Origin: Desulfomonile tiedjei
Lineage (GTDB): Bacteria; Desulfobacterota; Desulfomonilia; Desulfomonilales; Desulfomonilaceae
NCBI GenBank assembly: GCA_016218715.1
Contig: JACRDG010000121.1
Coordinates: forward strand, 1-64,000
Direction of reading: 5' to 3'
Length of the DNA: 64,000 bases
The translations under genes were made by a program, and so were the position numbers. The notes under the pieces are model-generated. The model had not been told where the DNA came from. It did not search any database and saw only the letters and a list, made by a program, of their open reading frames with translations. Shown one piece after another: positions 49,736 to 58,909 of this stretch (position 1 is the stretch's first letter; each line of letters starts with the position of its first letter).

Positions 49736-51640
49736 TCAGTTGGGCGGGTTGGTTGCGTAGCCGATGTGTCTCAATGCCTCCTGGATCTCACCGAGAACAG
49801 CCGGGTCGTCAATCGTGGAAGGCACCGAATAAGACTCTCCGTCGGCTATTTTCCTCATGGTCCCGCGCAAGACCTTGCCCGACCTCGTTTTCGGCAGCCT
49901 GTTCACGATCACTGCCTTCTTGAACGAGGCGACGGCTCCTACATCCTCGCGGACCATCCGTACCAGTTCGGCCACGATCTCGTCTTTCGGTCGATCCACC
50001 CCGGACTTGAGCACCACCAATCCCACGGGGAGCTGTCCCTTCAGGTCGTCGGTCGCGCCGATGACCGCACACTCCGCGACCGCGGGATGCTTTGCCAGGA
50101 CCTCTTCCATGCTTCCCGTGGAGAGCCGGTGGCCTGCGACGTTGATGACGTCATCCACGCGACCCATGACAAACACGTAACCGTCCTCGTCTATGTACCC
50201 TCCGTCTCCCGTCAGATAGTAGCCCGGATACGGACTCATGTACGACTCGACGAACCTCTGGTCATCGTTCCACAACGTGGGCAGATTGCCGGGAGCGAGG
50301 GGGAGTTTCACCGCAATCACTCCCGTCTCATTGGGGCCCATTTCCTGGGCGGTTCCGGGATCGAGGACCTTCACGTCGTAGCCTGGCATGGGTTTCGTGG
50401 CCGAGCCCGGTTTGGGGCTAAAGAACTCCAAGCCCCTGAAGTTCCCGCAGATCGCCCAGGCCGTTTCGGTCTGCCACCAGTGATCGATAACCGGTTTGTC
50501 GAGCAGCTTTGTGGCCCAATAGTACGTGTCGGGGTCCAATCGCTCCCCGGCGAGAAAGAGCGTGTCGAAGCACGAGATGTCGTACGACTTCAGGAATTTT
50601 CCGTCCGGGTCCTCTCTCTTGATGGCCCTTATGGCGGTAGGCGCGGTGAAGAGGGCTTTTACCTGGTGTTCCGAAATAACTCGCCAGAAAGCCCCCGGAT
50701 CGGGAGTGCCAACGGGTTTTCCTTCAAAGATGATCGTCGTAGCCCCGATCAGCAGCGGGGCATACACGATGTACGAGTGTCCCACGACCCATCCTACGTC
50801 CGACGCAGCCCAGTAGACGTCGCCAGGTCCGATCCCGTAGATGTATTTCATGCTCCAGAGTAATGCCACCGCGTGACCGCCGTTGTCGCGCACAACTCCC
50901 TTGGGTTTCGCAGTGGTTCCGGAGGTATACAGAATGTAGAGCGGGTCCGTCGCCTCGACCGCGACGCAACCGGCAGGCTCCGCGGCAGCTTCAAGCTCGT
51001 GCCAATCGAGATCCCTGTCGGGCATGAGCTGCGCCAGGACCTGGGACCTCTGAAAGATGACGCATTTGTCCGGCTTGGGACCTGCAAGCTCTATGGCCTT
51101 GTCCAGCAGCGGTTTGTACGGAATGATCTTTTGGACTTCAATTCCACATGAGGCTGAGAGAATCACCTTCGGTTTCGCGTCATCAATCCGCACCGCCAAC
51201 TCAGGGGCTGCAAATCCTCCAAAGACCACGGAGTGGATTGCCCCCAGGCGCGCGCACGCGAGCATGGATATGAGCGCTTCAGGGATCATCGGCATGTAGA
51301 TGAGGACGGTGTCCCCCTTGCCGACTCCCAGTTTTTTCAGAAATCCTGCCACCTTGGAGACTCTCTCCATCAAATCCCCGTAGGTGATCTTTTGGATGGT
51401 GCCGGTGACTGGACTGTCATACACGACGGCCGTCTGTTCGCCGCGGCCTCGAAGGACGTGGCGGTCCACACAGTTGTAGCACGTGTTGAGCTTTCCACCC
51501 GAGAACCACTTGAAGAACGGTGAGTTGGACTTGTCCAGCACGGAGTCCCACTTCCGATCCCAGTCGATTTCGTCGGCGACTCGCCCCCAGAAATCGTCAG
51601 GGTGCTCTAAGGACTCTTTGAAAACCTCTGCATATTTCAT
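49736..51640 (-). CDS. prpE: Propionyl-CoA synthetase-like acyl-CoA ligase
   Basis: A 634-residue AMP-forming ligase. The ATP motif YTSGTTAKPKGVVRDNGGH at about 236 is the form seen in propionate ligase PrpE (TSGTTGKPKGVQRD-GG) rather than in acetate ligase Acs. Other hallmarks: WWQTETAWAICGNF, YYLTGDGGYIDEDGYVFVMG and, near the C-terminus, KTRSGKVLRGTMRKI with the catalytic lysine. Activation of propionate and/or acetate to the CoA ester is expected. GGAGGT precedes ATG 51640 by six bases (a GTG at 51643 is too close). Next gene upstream is the acetate permease ActP on the same strand, but a terminator and repeats separate them. Confidence 0.88.
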   Translation of the reverse strand: MKYAEVFKESLEHPDDFWGRVADEIDWDRKWDSVLDKSNSPFFKWFSGGKLNTCYNCVDRHVLRGRGEQTAVVYDSPVTGTIQKITYGDLMERVSKVAGFLKKLGVGKGDTVLIYMPMIPEALISMLACARLGAIHSVVFGGFAAPELAVRIDDAKPKVILSASCGIEVQKIIPYKPLLDKAIELAGPKPDKCVIFQRSQVLAQLMPDRDLDWHELEAAAEPAGCVAVEATDPLYILYTSGTTAKPKGVVRDNGGHAVALLWSMKYIYGIGPGDVYWAASDVGWVVGHSYIVYAPLLIGATTIIFEGKPVGTPDPGAFWRVISEHQVKALFTAPTAIRAIKREDPDGKFLKSYDISCFDTLFLAGERLDPDTYYWATKLLDKPVIDHWWQTETAWAICGNFRGLEFFSPKPGSATKPMPGYDVKVLDPGTAQEMGPNETGVIAVKLPLAPGNLPTLWNDDQRFVESYMSPYPGYYLTGDGGYIDEDGYVFVMGRVDDVINVAGHRLSTGSMEEVLAKHPAVAECAVIGATDDLKGQLPVGLVVLKSGVDRPKDEIVAELVRMVREDVGAVASFKKAVIVNRLPKTRSGKVLRGTMRKIADGESYSVPSTIDDPAVLGEIQEALRHIGYATNPPN

Positions 51641-52021
51641 CACTGACCTCCAGGAAATCTGCGAGAAACGATATCGTGTGATCTGCTGAAGCGCTTTGCG
51701 AAGGATTCCTTTCGCAATGGCGCTTCATAGCAGGGATGGTTCCTCGACAAGCTCAGCGCTCCTTTTCGCAAGTTCGGTGCCGCGTCGATTACTTTCCAGA
51801 ATCTTTGACCGTCATTCCGGCGTAGGCCGGAATCCAGGATTTCTGGACCCCGGCCCCGCCGGGGTGACGTGCTGGAAACCGCAACCGTATTTGTGAAATC
51901 GAGTACTAAATCAGGAACCATCTTTGAAGCATTCTGAGTCGGCCCCACGGAATTCCGTTTGAAAAAGAGCCTTCCTCCCCGGGCGGCCGGAGAGGAAAGG
52001 CTTCTCAGCTAAGGGGCAGCG
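51641..52021. repeat. Repeat-rich gap upstream of the ligase gene
   Basis: No gene is seen. 51808-51867 holds the inverted unit GTCATTCCGGCGTAGGCCGG followed by AATCCAGGATTTCTGGACCC, reverse orientation of the unit at 28577. 51885-51908 holds CGTATTTGTGAAATCGAGTA followed by CTAA, the recurring end motif. The actP terminator occupies 51962-52002. Confidence 0.6.
51962..52002 (-). terminator. Rho-independent terminator of actP
   Basis: Directly after the actP stop, the minus strand forms AGCCTTTCCTC / GAGGAAGGCT around a GC-rich loop, then TTTTTC. Stem, loop and U-tract are all present. Confidence 0.8.
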
Positions 52022-53944
52022 CTAATGGCCAACCACCTGTGAAACGCCAATACCGGTAACCTGCCTGATGTAGATTTGATCGAAGGCATCCTCCTCGCGT
52101 TTACTTGGAAACAGCAGGGAGAAGAGAATCGATGCCAAGAACCCGAGCGGGATGCACACAATGGCAGGGATCTTCAACGGGAAGAGCGGCTTGGACAAGC
52201 CCAGCATGGAGGTCCCGTTCTTGTTTTTCTCGTAGGAAGCCTTGGCCTTGTTGAGCGTTGCCTGGTCTTTTTCAGTAAGGGTAGCGCCCTCTTGTACCTT
52301 CTTCTCAAGAGTTTGAATGATCTTCTGATCGCTTGCGGCAATAAGCTGTGGGTACTGCATGTTGGGCGAGATCAGCACGAGGAATATGCCGCTCAGCGTC
52401 CCTACCAGCAATCCGGCGCAGATCCCCGCGGTGCTCATCTTCTTCCAGAAGAGTGAGAACACTACCGTCGGCAGGACTCCTGCCGCGGAAACCGCAAAGG
52501 CCAGGGCAACCAGGTGCGCAACGTTCTGGGTTTCGCAGGCAAGTGCGATGACCACTCCCGCAACTCCCACCACACCGCAGGTGATCCGGGCAGCCTTGAC
52601 TTGCTGGGACTGCGAAGCCTTCCCCTCCTTGATCACGCTCGTGTAAATGTCATGAGAGATTGCCGCGGAAGAAGCAAGGACCAGACCGGACACCACCGCC
52701 AGTATCGTAGCGAATGCAACCGCGCAGACAAAGGCCTGCAGAAAGTCTCCGATCACCGGGTGGGCCAAGCCACCGAGGTACCGGGCGAGGAGCGGGTTGG
52801 CCATATTCCCGGATGCATCGACGACGCTGATTCCTTGGGGAGTCAGGAGAGCTGCAGCGCCGTACCCCATTACGCTCGTCAAGATGAAGAATGTCGCGAT
52901 GAGAAACATGGAAACGACGACTGACTTGCGCGCGGTCTGCGCATCCGGCACGGTGAAGAAACGCATGAGGATGTGAGGCATTCCCGCGGTACCAAGGCAG
53001 GTGGCCATACCGAGGGATACCTGATCCCACACGTTCTTCAGGAACAACCCCGGCTCGAGAAATCTTTGGCCGTAATCGAAACCGGGCTGAGCAACTGCGT
53101 GGGCCAAGAGCTTGACGCGTACCCAGTCCTGAATCTGAGCATTGGTTGCTACTTCAGTGAATAGCCTGACGGGATTGCCTCCCATCTTGATGATAACGAG
53201 GATGGACAGCAAGACCCCCGAACCCACCAGGAGGGCTGCCTTTATGATCTGAACCCAGGTCGTTGCGATCATTCCCCCGAAGATTACGTAGATGATGATC
53301 AAGCATCCCACCCCCACGACAGACATGAAGTAGGGAATACCGAGGAGAAGCTGCATGAGCTTCCCTGCGCCCACCATCTGCCCGGTCAAGTAGAACGTGG
53401 ACACCAGAAGAGTGGTGATCGCGGCGCAGGCCCGGACCGGTTTGGGGCTGGCCCTGACGCACAGGACGTCTCCCACGGTGTACTTGCCCGAGTTGCGACA
53501 CGGTTCCGCCATGACCAACAGGACGGTCACGAACGCGACCATCCAGCCGGTCGGATACAGGAATCCGTCAATTCCATAAAACGAGATGAGCCCCGCCATG
53601 CCCAGGAACGTGGCCGCGGACATGTAATCGCCTGCGATGGCCCAACCATTCTGCCAACCTGTGATCGACGATTTCGCCGCATAGAAGTCCGCAGTGGTCT
53701 TGGTGCGTTGGGCCGCCCAATAGACGATGTACAGGGTGATCGCGATGATGACGCAAAACATCCCCAAGGTGAGAGGTTTGTTGGCCTTTTGCTGCCAGGC
53801 AGGTGATTGTGCCGGCGCGGCCTGGGCCACTACGGCATTGGATATTGCGGTTTCAGGACCGGCAAACGTGGTCGCCGGCACAGCCGCGTCGATCAGTAAA
53901 CCCAGGCCGACGGCCAGGATAAGTGCGATGCAAGCTCTTTTCAT
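52022..53944 (-). CDS. actP: Cation/acetate symporter ActP
   Basis: A 640-residue sodium:solute symporter. A signal-like first helix (about 1-22) and a linker are followed by roughly 12-13 transmembrane helices. Diagnostic sequences: RTKTTADFYAAKSSITGWQN, GDYMSAATFLGMAGLI, GKYTVGDVLCVR and LGTAGMPHILMRFFTVPD, all matching the ActP branch. A hydrophilic segment of about 40 residues (QKIIQTLEKKVQEGATLTEK) lies between late helices and is longer than usual. GGAGG precedes ATG 53944; a GTG/ATG extension to 53962 is less likely. It forms an operon with the DUF485 gene at 53959, the usual partner, and imports acetate or other short-chain acids for the ligase encoded downstream. Confidence 0.93.
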   Translation of the reverse strand: MKRACIALILAVGLGLLIDAAVPATTFAGPETAISNAVVAQAAPAQSPAWQQKANKPLTLGMFCVIIAITLYIVYWAAQRTKTTADFYAAKSSITGWQNGWAIAGDYMSAATFLGMAGLISFYGIDGFLYPTGWMVAFVTVLLVMAEPCRNSGKYTVGDVLCVRASPKPVRACAAITTLLVSTFYLTGQMVGAGKLMQLLLGIPYFMSVVGVGCLIIIYVIFGGMIATTWVQIIKAALLVGSGVLLSILVIIKMGGNPVRLFTEVATNAQIQDWVRVKLLAHAVAQPGFDYGQRFLEPGLFLKNVWDQVSLGMATCLGTAGMPHILMRFFTVPDAQTARKSVVVSMFLIATFFILTSVMGYGAAALLTPQGISVVDASGNMANPLLARYLGGLAHPVIGDFLQAFVCAVAFATILAVVSGLVLASSAAISHDIYTSVIKEGKASQSQQVKAARITCGVVGVAGVVIALACETQNVAHLVALAFAVSAAGVLPTVVFSLFWKKMSTAGICAGLLVGTLSGIFLVLISPNMQYPQLIAASDQKIIQTLEKKVQEGATLTEKDQATLNKAKASYEKNKNGTSMLGLSKPLFPLKIPAIVCIPLGFLASILFSLLFPSKREEDAFDQIYIRQVTGIGVSQVVGH

Positions 53945-53958
53945 TGGGCCGGTCCTCC

Positions 53959-54309
53959 TCACTTGACCTTTAGTTCGTTCAGTAGCTCCACAGTGAGCTT
54001 ATCGGCTTTCGTGCGAGCCCAGTGGGCGTAGTAGATGGCAATAAACAGGCACAGCGCGTACTGTGCCAGGGCAAATAGGTACAAGAGAGGAATATGACCG
54101 ATGACCTGGGTGTTGAAGAAGTCGGACTGGCCGGTGGTATAACCTGCCGCGACGGGGAGAATGAAATAGAATATCGTTGAAACCAGCCACCACCCCACAA
54201 GGAAAGAGAACTTCCTGCGGGAGAGCTCCCGAAACTTGGGACTCTGCGCGATCCCATCCCAGTCGGCCCGGGTGAACTCATCAACGTTCTTGTTCAGCGG
54301 TTGTGACAT
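53959..54309 (-). CDS. DUF485 membrane protein, partner of ActP
   Basis: A 116-residue protein with two membrane helices, like E. coli YjcH of the acs-yjcH-actP operon. Support: FRELSRRKFSFLVGWWLVST with the conserved RRKF lead-in to helix 1, IGHIPLLYLFALAQYALCLF as helix 2 and the end YYAHWARTKADKL. It lies 14 bases upstream of actP and is co-transcribed with it. The family's exact function is not settled; it is thought to assist the transporter. AGGAAGGAG stands before ATG 54309. Confidence 0.92.
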   Translation of the reverse strand: MSQPLNKNVDEFTRADWDGIAQSPKFRELSRRKFSFLVGWWLVSTIFYFILPVAAGYTTGQSDFFNTQVIGHIPLLYLFALAQYALCLFIAIYYAHWARTKADKLTVELLNELKVK

Positions 54310-55529
54310 AGCAAACGCTCCTTCCTCGATTGCCGGAGACGCTGTCCGGCCCTCCTTGGTTCTGCGGACATGTCCATTGACTCCCAGAGCGACTCAACAG
54401 CACAGCTCACCAGGACAGCCTTCGGTCGCGCACGGGGTATCGCTGGGCACACCTCGAGTACCGACGGAAGGTAACGTCGTTGTCCGGGACTGATTTGCCT
54501 GCTGGCTGCCTTATGAGCCGTAGGACCGATGAGACACGATGGTGTACGGAGGAGATCGCCCTGTGGCGACAATGAAGAAAATGACTCTCCCAGGTATTTC
54601 TGGGGACTGCCATCGAGCGTGCCTGCCCTTAGGCGCCTGCTTCCATCCGGTGCCAACCGTGCCGGCGTCCAGTTGGCAAACGCAGAGAGCCAACGCGTAA
54701 CCCCTCCCACTCCTGCCTTCCGTGGCTGAAACGGTGGCTGATGGAATCGTGAACAGTATCGCCACCATCAGGCACGCGTGTCGCCTGGAAGGAGCGAGAG
54801 GGTCGATAACGGTGCCTTGGAGTTTCTTGATGAAGCGTGCGAAACGATGTGGACAGATGAGAAGAACCGGAGGAGTGGTTTGAACGTACGATCGTTTGAG
54901 TTTCCAGAAATCCAGAGGAAGCGGTTCCACGCAGAAATCTCCCAACGCGGGGCCTGCCCGTCCGGGCCCGAAGCGTACCAGCCGGATACCGTCCCGGGAG
55001 GTTTGATGGCGCCCGTTTCGGGGCTTGCTACCACCATCGACGTCAGGGGTTCGCCGCGGCATCAGAGGTTCCGCCTCTCCTGGAGATGCTCATGTGTGAG
55101 GTTTGACGTGTGTTGTTCGTTTCACGAACTACGTGTCACTCTGAAGGCTCAGCACTGAAGGTGCCGATGGCCGAGGAGTCCGATCCACGGGAGTGTGGCC
55201 TCCCGAATGAGAGTTGTGATGCCGCGCACTGAGTTAAGTGCGGAGGCCTGCCCGCAGTTTCAGGCCCCCTTCGAGGTTCCCATCGCTCGATCACGAACCT
55301 CAGGGGCGGCACCACAACCCCTTCCCAAATTGGAAGGAGTGCACGTTATAGAGCAATTCGCGTGCCGTTCTGCTCGGCGAGGCGGATAAACTGGCAACCT
55401 ATTGGTTTAACAGACGATTGTTGTTCAAGGAGGTACGGCTGGAGGTTGAAGAGGGGTCGAGTCGAGGTGCTCTCAGGGGTGGGGGAAATCCACCCACCAC
55501 GCTCAGAACAACCTACTTATGGTGTTTTG
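54310..55529. other. 1.2-kb region without a supported gene
   Basis: Between the acetate transport operon and the sigma-54 activator gene (all on the minus strand) I find no frame with credible codon pattern, motifs or ribosome site, and none of the repeat families of the window. It should contain the promoter of the DUF485-actP unit near its left end. I looked for a TGGCAC-N5-TTGCA sigma-54 site by eye and found no convincing one. Confidence 0.4.
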
Positions 55530-58500
55530 TCAATCAGGTAGGCTGGCGCTTTTCCCCCAGGGGGTCCCCAAGATGGTGGGTGTATCTCCCCCTCGTCGGT
55601 GCAGCGCCTTGATGTGGTGACGCAGGGCATCCCGTGAAACGCCGAGCAGCCGGGCGGCCGCCGTCACATTTCCCCCGCTGCGCCTCATCGCTGACGCCAC
55701 CATAAGGCGTTTGGCAGTTTCCAATGCTTCATTCATGTTACAACGGTCAGAAATCGTAACGGAAACCGGGATCTCCTTCCCGTCATGCCGTTCATCCGCC
55801 TTTTTCCTGGGAAGATTGATGTCCTCGGATCGAATGACATTGCCGCGGCACAGGATGAGGGACCTCTCGAGCACGTTCCTCAGCTCTCTGACGTTGCCCG
55901 GCCACTGGTAGCGGGACAAGGACTCCAGCGCGGAGACATCCAGGACCGGGGGGGTGGGTCTGCCGAGCTTCATGCAGAGTCCTTCCAGGATATCGCGGGC
56001 CAGGAAGGGGAGGTCCTCCTTGCGCTCCCGTAATGACGGCACGCGGATGGCAAAGACGTTCAGGCGATAGTAGAGGTCTTGCCGGAACCTCCCCTCGTGG
56101 GCCTCCCGTTCCAGGTCCTGGTTGGTAGCCGCGACGATTCGCGCGTTGACCTTGATGGTCTTTTCGCCTCCGACGCGGGTGAAGGACTGGGTGTCGAGGA
56201 ACGTCAGGAGCTTCGCCTGGAGTTCGAGAGAGAGTTCACCGATCTCGTTGAGGAGAAGGGTGCCGCCTTCGGCCATTTCCAGCAATCCGAGCTTGCGCCC
56301 GCGGGAACCGGTAAACGACCCTGATTCGTGACCGAAGAGTTCCGACTCGGCAAGATACGGGGTCAGGGCGGCACAGTTTATGCCGAAGTACGGCCCGCCG
56401 GTGCGCCGTGAAAGGTCGTGGAGATGTTTCGCCAGGTAGTCTTTCCCGCTGCCGCTCTCTCCCAAGAGCAGGACGATGCTCTCGCTTTCGGCCGCGAGGC
56501 GCATTTGCTCCAGCGTGGCTTCCATAACGGCCGATCGGTAACGTCCGGTCGGGCGAGGGCACCGACGCTCCAGGGCCCTGCGATGGGTGACGTCACGGGC
56601 AATGCCGCAAATTCCTATCGTTTCACCTGCCGCGTTTCGCATCGGCACGCGGACACAGTAGAAGGTCCGTGGGGATCGGTGGGTCGTCAGATTGTACGTC
56701 GCTTCTATGACCTGCCCTTCGAGCACGCGATCCTCCAGGTCCTTGATGTAGCGGGCCTCTTGATCGCTGAAGATCCCCTCACCGGTCTTCCCGATGACCT
56801 GGTCCTCTTCCAGGTCCAACGCCCTGAGAAAGGCCGGGTTGATATGCGTAAAAACGAGATTACGATCCTTAAGGAAAATACAGTCTTGAGCGGTCTCGAA
56901 GACTGCCCTGAAGCGCTCTTCGCTTTCGCATAGAGCGGCTTCGGCCTGCTTCCGGTAGGTTATGTCTTCAACGGTGGCTTGAACGCCGTTGATCTTGCCG
57001 GCACCGTCTCGCGTGGGGACCATGCGCACACGTAGCCAGGCAAATTTTCCCCATGTGCTGTTATACGGGCACTCGAAGACTCTCGGACCGCCCCATTCGA
57101 TGCATCGTTGAATCTCCTGCGCGACGCCTGCTTCGACCAAAGGAGAATGGGTGAGCAGATTGAGGGCTTTGGTTTCCTCGGGAGACGGAGCACCGAGGAT
57201 CGCGAGGAGATTGGAGTTGACTTGAATGATGCTCCCTTGGACGTCGCACCAGATAATCCCCAGCGGGGCGTTCTCGACCAGCATGCGATGGCGGGATTCG
57301 CTCTCCCGTACGCGCTCCTCAGCGTGCTCCCGTTCGCTGATTTCCAGTCTGAGTTGCTCGTTGATTTTGGCGAGTTCCGCGGTTCGCTGCTGCACTCGCA
57401 GCTCGAGTTCGTCGTGCGCCCTTTGCAGTGCTTCCTCGGCTCGCTTGCGTTCGGTGATGTCACGATGAATGACAATGCTCTCGCGCATTTTGCCATCGGC
57501 ATCACGTAAAGTAGCGGTCCGCAATTGGATGTGCAGGAGGTCGCCCGCTTTGGTTCGTCGCTTTGTCTCGAGGAGCACCTTCTCGCCCTCGAGGGTCCTC
57601 TGCCAGGCAGCGAGGGTGCGTTCCATCTCCTCAGGTGGAACGAAATCCACGGCCTTGCCGAGGAGTTCTTCGCCAGTCCATCCGTAGAGCTGGATAAAGC
57701 CGTCGTTGACGTACGTAACCCGCCCTTCGGGATCGTAGGCGACGATGCCGTCGGGGATCGCCTTAATCAGGTTGGAATAGCGGGCTTCGCTTTTGCGGAG
57801 CGCCTTCTCCGCTTCTTTCAGGTCGGTGATGTTACGGCCCACAGCCTGAATTTCGACCGTCTCACCACGAGCGTTGAATATCCCCTTGATGCGCCACTGC
57901 CGCCAGCCAGGAGTTCCTTTGTCGGTGATGATTTGTTGCTGGTAAGCGAACCAGGGGTGTTCCGGTGCGAGCCAAGCCAGCGGCCTCGATACTTCCAGGC
58001 GCTGCGACTCTGATAGGAACTCGTAAAAGCTCCTGCCAATCGGCAGCTTGGCCCCGAAGGCCACATGGCGGCGAAACGCGGCATTGACGAACGTAAGCGT
58101 TCCGTCCGGGTCGAACCGGCACACCGGCTCGGTTTGGTCTTCCACCACCGCGCGGTACCGCTCCTCGCTCTTCTTCAGGGATTCGTTCCGGAGGCTCGTC
58201 TCGGTGATATCGCGGTTGCTCGCCCGTCGGCCGAGAAGCTCTCCGTTCTTTCCCAGTACCGGTCGACAGACGTGACTGACCCAGCGCAGGGCACCCGAAC
58301 GGTGAAGGATCCGGAATTCGAGCGGCTCCGAGTCAGCCGTGATCTCTGTTGCCAGAGAAGAGAAATGATCCCTGACACGGTCGCGATCGTCAGGGTGAAG
58401 GATTGTTTCCAGTAATGAGGGGTCTTGGAGGAAGGTTTCCGGAGAATAACCGGTGATGGGCTCGCAGGATGGAGAGACGTAGACAAGCCTCCCGTCTCGA

Positions 58501-58679
58501 TCGATCAGGTAATCCCAATCGCAGGAGAACTCAGCGAGCACGCGACAGAATTCGTCAGTTCTGCTTTCCGGCTGGCCGCTCAGCCGTTCGGCCGCCTCGA
58601 TCTCCGGTACGCAATTCGTACTTTCGCGGAGGAGAGGTTCGCCACACCCCTCGTTCTGGATGTTGTCCGGTTCCGGCAT
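55530..58679 (-). CDS. Sigma-54-dependent transcriptional activator with five PAS domains
   Basis: A 1049-residue regulator. Five PAS domains lie at about 40-160, 170-292, 298-412, 460-575 and 585-700, with a coiled region near 415-455 between the third and fourth. The AAA+ domain (about 715-955) has Walker A LLLGESGSGKD (740-747), ELFGHESGSFTGS at the sigma-54 contact loop (canonical GAFTGA) and GTLLLNEIGEL at Walker B (canonical LDEIGE, so Asp is Asn). A Fis-type helix-turn-helix ends the protein (GGNVTAAARLLGVSRDALRH). It should bind DNA, sense cytoplasmic ligands or redox through PAS, and activate sigma-54 promoters, perhaps the acetate genes downstream. ATG 58679 follows CCGGAG; 58697 is the alternative start. 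Confidence 0.9.
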   Translation of the reverse strand: MPEPDNIQNEGCGEPLLRESTNCVPEIEAAERLSGQPESRTDEFCRVLAEFSCDWDYLIDRDGRLVYVSPSCEPITGYSPETFLQDPSLLETILHPDDRDRVRDHFSSLATEITADSEPLEFRILHRSGALRWVSHVCRPVLGKNGELLGRRASNRDITETSLRNESLKKSEERYRAVVEDQTEPVCRFDPDGTLTFVNAAFRRHVAFGAKLPIGRSFYEFLSESQRLEVSRPLAWLAPEHPWFAYQQQIITDKGTPGWRQWRIKGIFNARGETVEIQAVGRNITDLKEAEKALRKSEARYSNLIKAIPDGIVAYDPEGRVTYVNDGFIQLYGWTGEELLGKAVDFVPPEEMERTLAAWQRTLEGEKVLLETKRRTKAGDLLHIQLRTATLRDADGKMRESIVIHRDITERKRAEEALQRAHDELELRVQQRTAELAKINEQLRLEISEREHAEERVRESESRHRMLVENAPLGIIWCDVQGSIIQVNSNLLAILGAPSPEETKALNLLTHSPLVEAGVAQEIQRCIEWGGPRVFECPYNSTWGKFAWLRVRMVPTRDGAGKINGVQATVEDITYRKQAEAALCESEERFRAVFETAQDCIFLKDRNLVFTHINPAFLRALDLEEDQVIGKTGEGIFSDQEARYIKDLEDRVLEGQVIEATYNLTTHRSPRTFYCVRVPMRNAAGETIGICGIARDVTHRRALERRCPRPTGRYRSAVMEATLEQMRLAAESESIVLLLGESGSGKDYLAKHLHDLSRRTGGPYFGINCAALTPYLAESELFGHESGSFTGSRGRKLGLLEMAEGGTLLLNEIGELSLELQAKLLTFLDTQSFTRVGGEKTIKVNARIVAATNQDLEREAHEGRFRQDLYYRLNVFAIRVPSLRERKEDLPFLARDILEGLCMKLGRPTPPVLDVSALESLSRYQWPGNVRELRNVLERSLILCRGNVIRSEDINLPRKKADERHDGKEIPVSVTISDRCNMNEALETAKRLMVASAMRRSGGNVTAAARLLGVSRDALRHHIKALHRRGGDTPTILGTPWGKSASLPD

Positions 58680-58857
58680 TTTCCATGCTCCGGGCAAGCA
58701 CGAATGGTTCTTCTAAATGCTCAACGGAGTTGCCTGCACGCGGCTTTGGGCTTTCTGGTAGCATAGCATGCTCCTTATACGATAGCAAGCCGCTGCATTC
58801 ACCTACATCCTCGGTCTCCCCGTCCGCGACGATCAGTAAAGATCTCCAAAGAAGACC

Positions 58858-58889
58858 TTGACTCCGTAGTATAGTACAAGGTTTATACT
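58858..58889 (+). promoter_or_regulatory. MerR-type promoter with 20-base spacer
   Basis: TTGACT at 58858 and TATACT at 58884 are separated by 20 bases, three more than optimal. Between them CTCCGTAGTATAGTACAAGG carries the imperfect dyad typical of mer operators (compare CTCCGTAC of known mer operators). It lies 21 bases ahead of the merR-like gene, so autoregulation and activation by DNA distortion are expected. Confidence 0.8.
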
Positions 58890-58909
58890 AATCCTGGAGG
58901 AACTCGGCG

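Noticed and set aside
54511-55062. Possible 183-residue protein in the gene-free region
   Set aside because: No ribosome site, no motif, composition of random high-GC translation.
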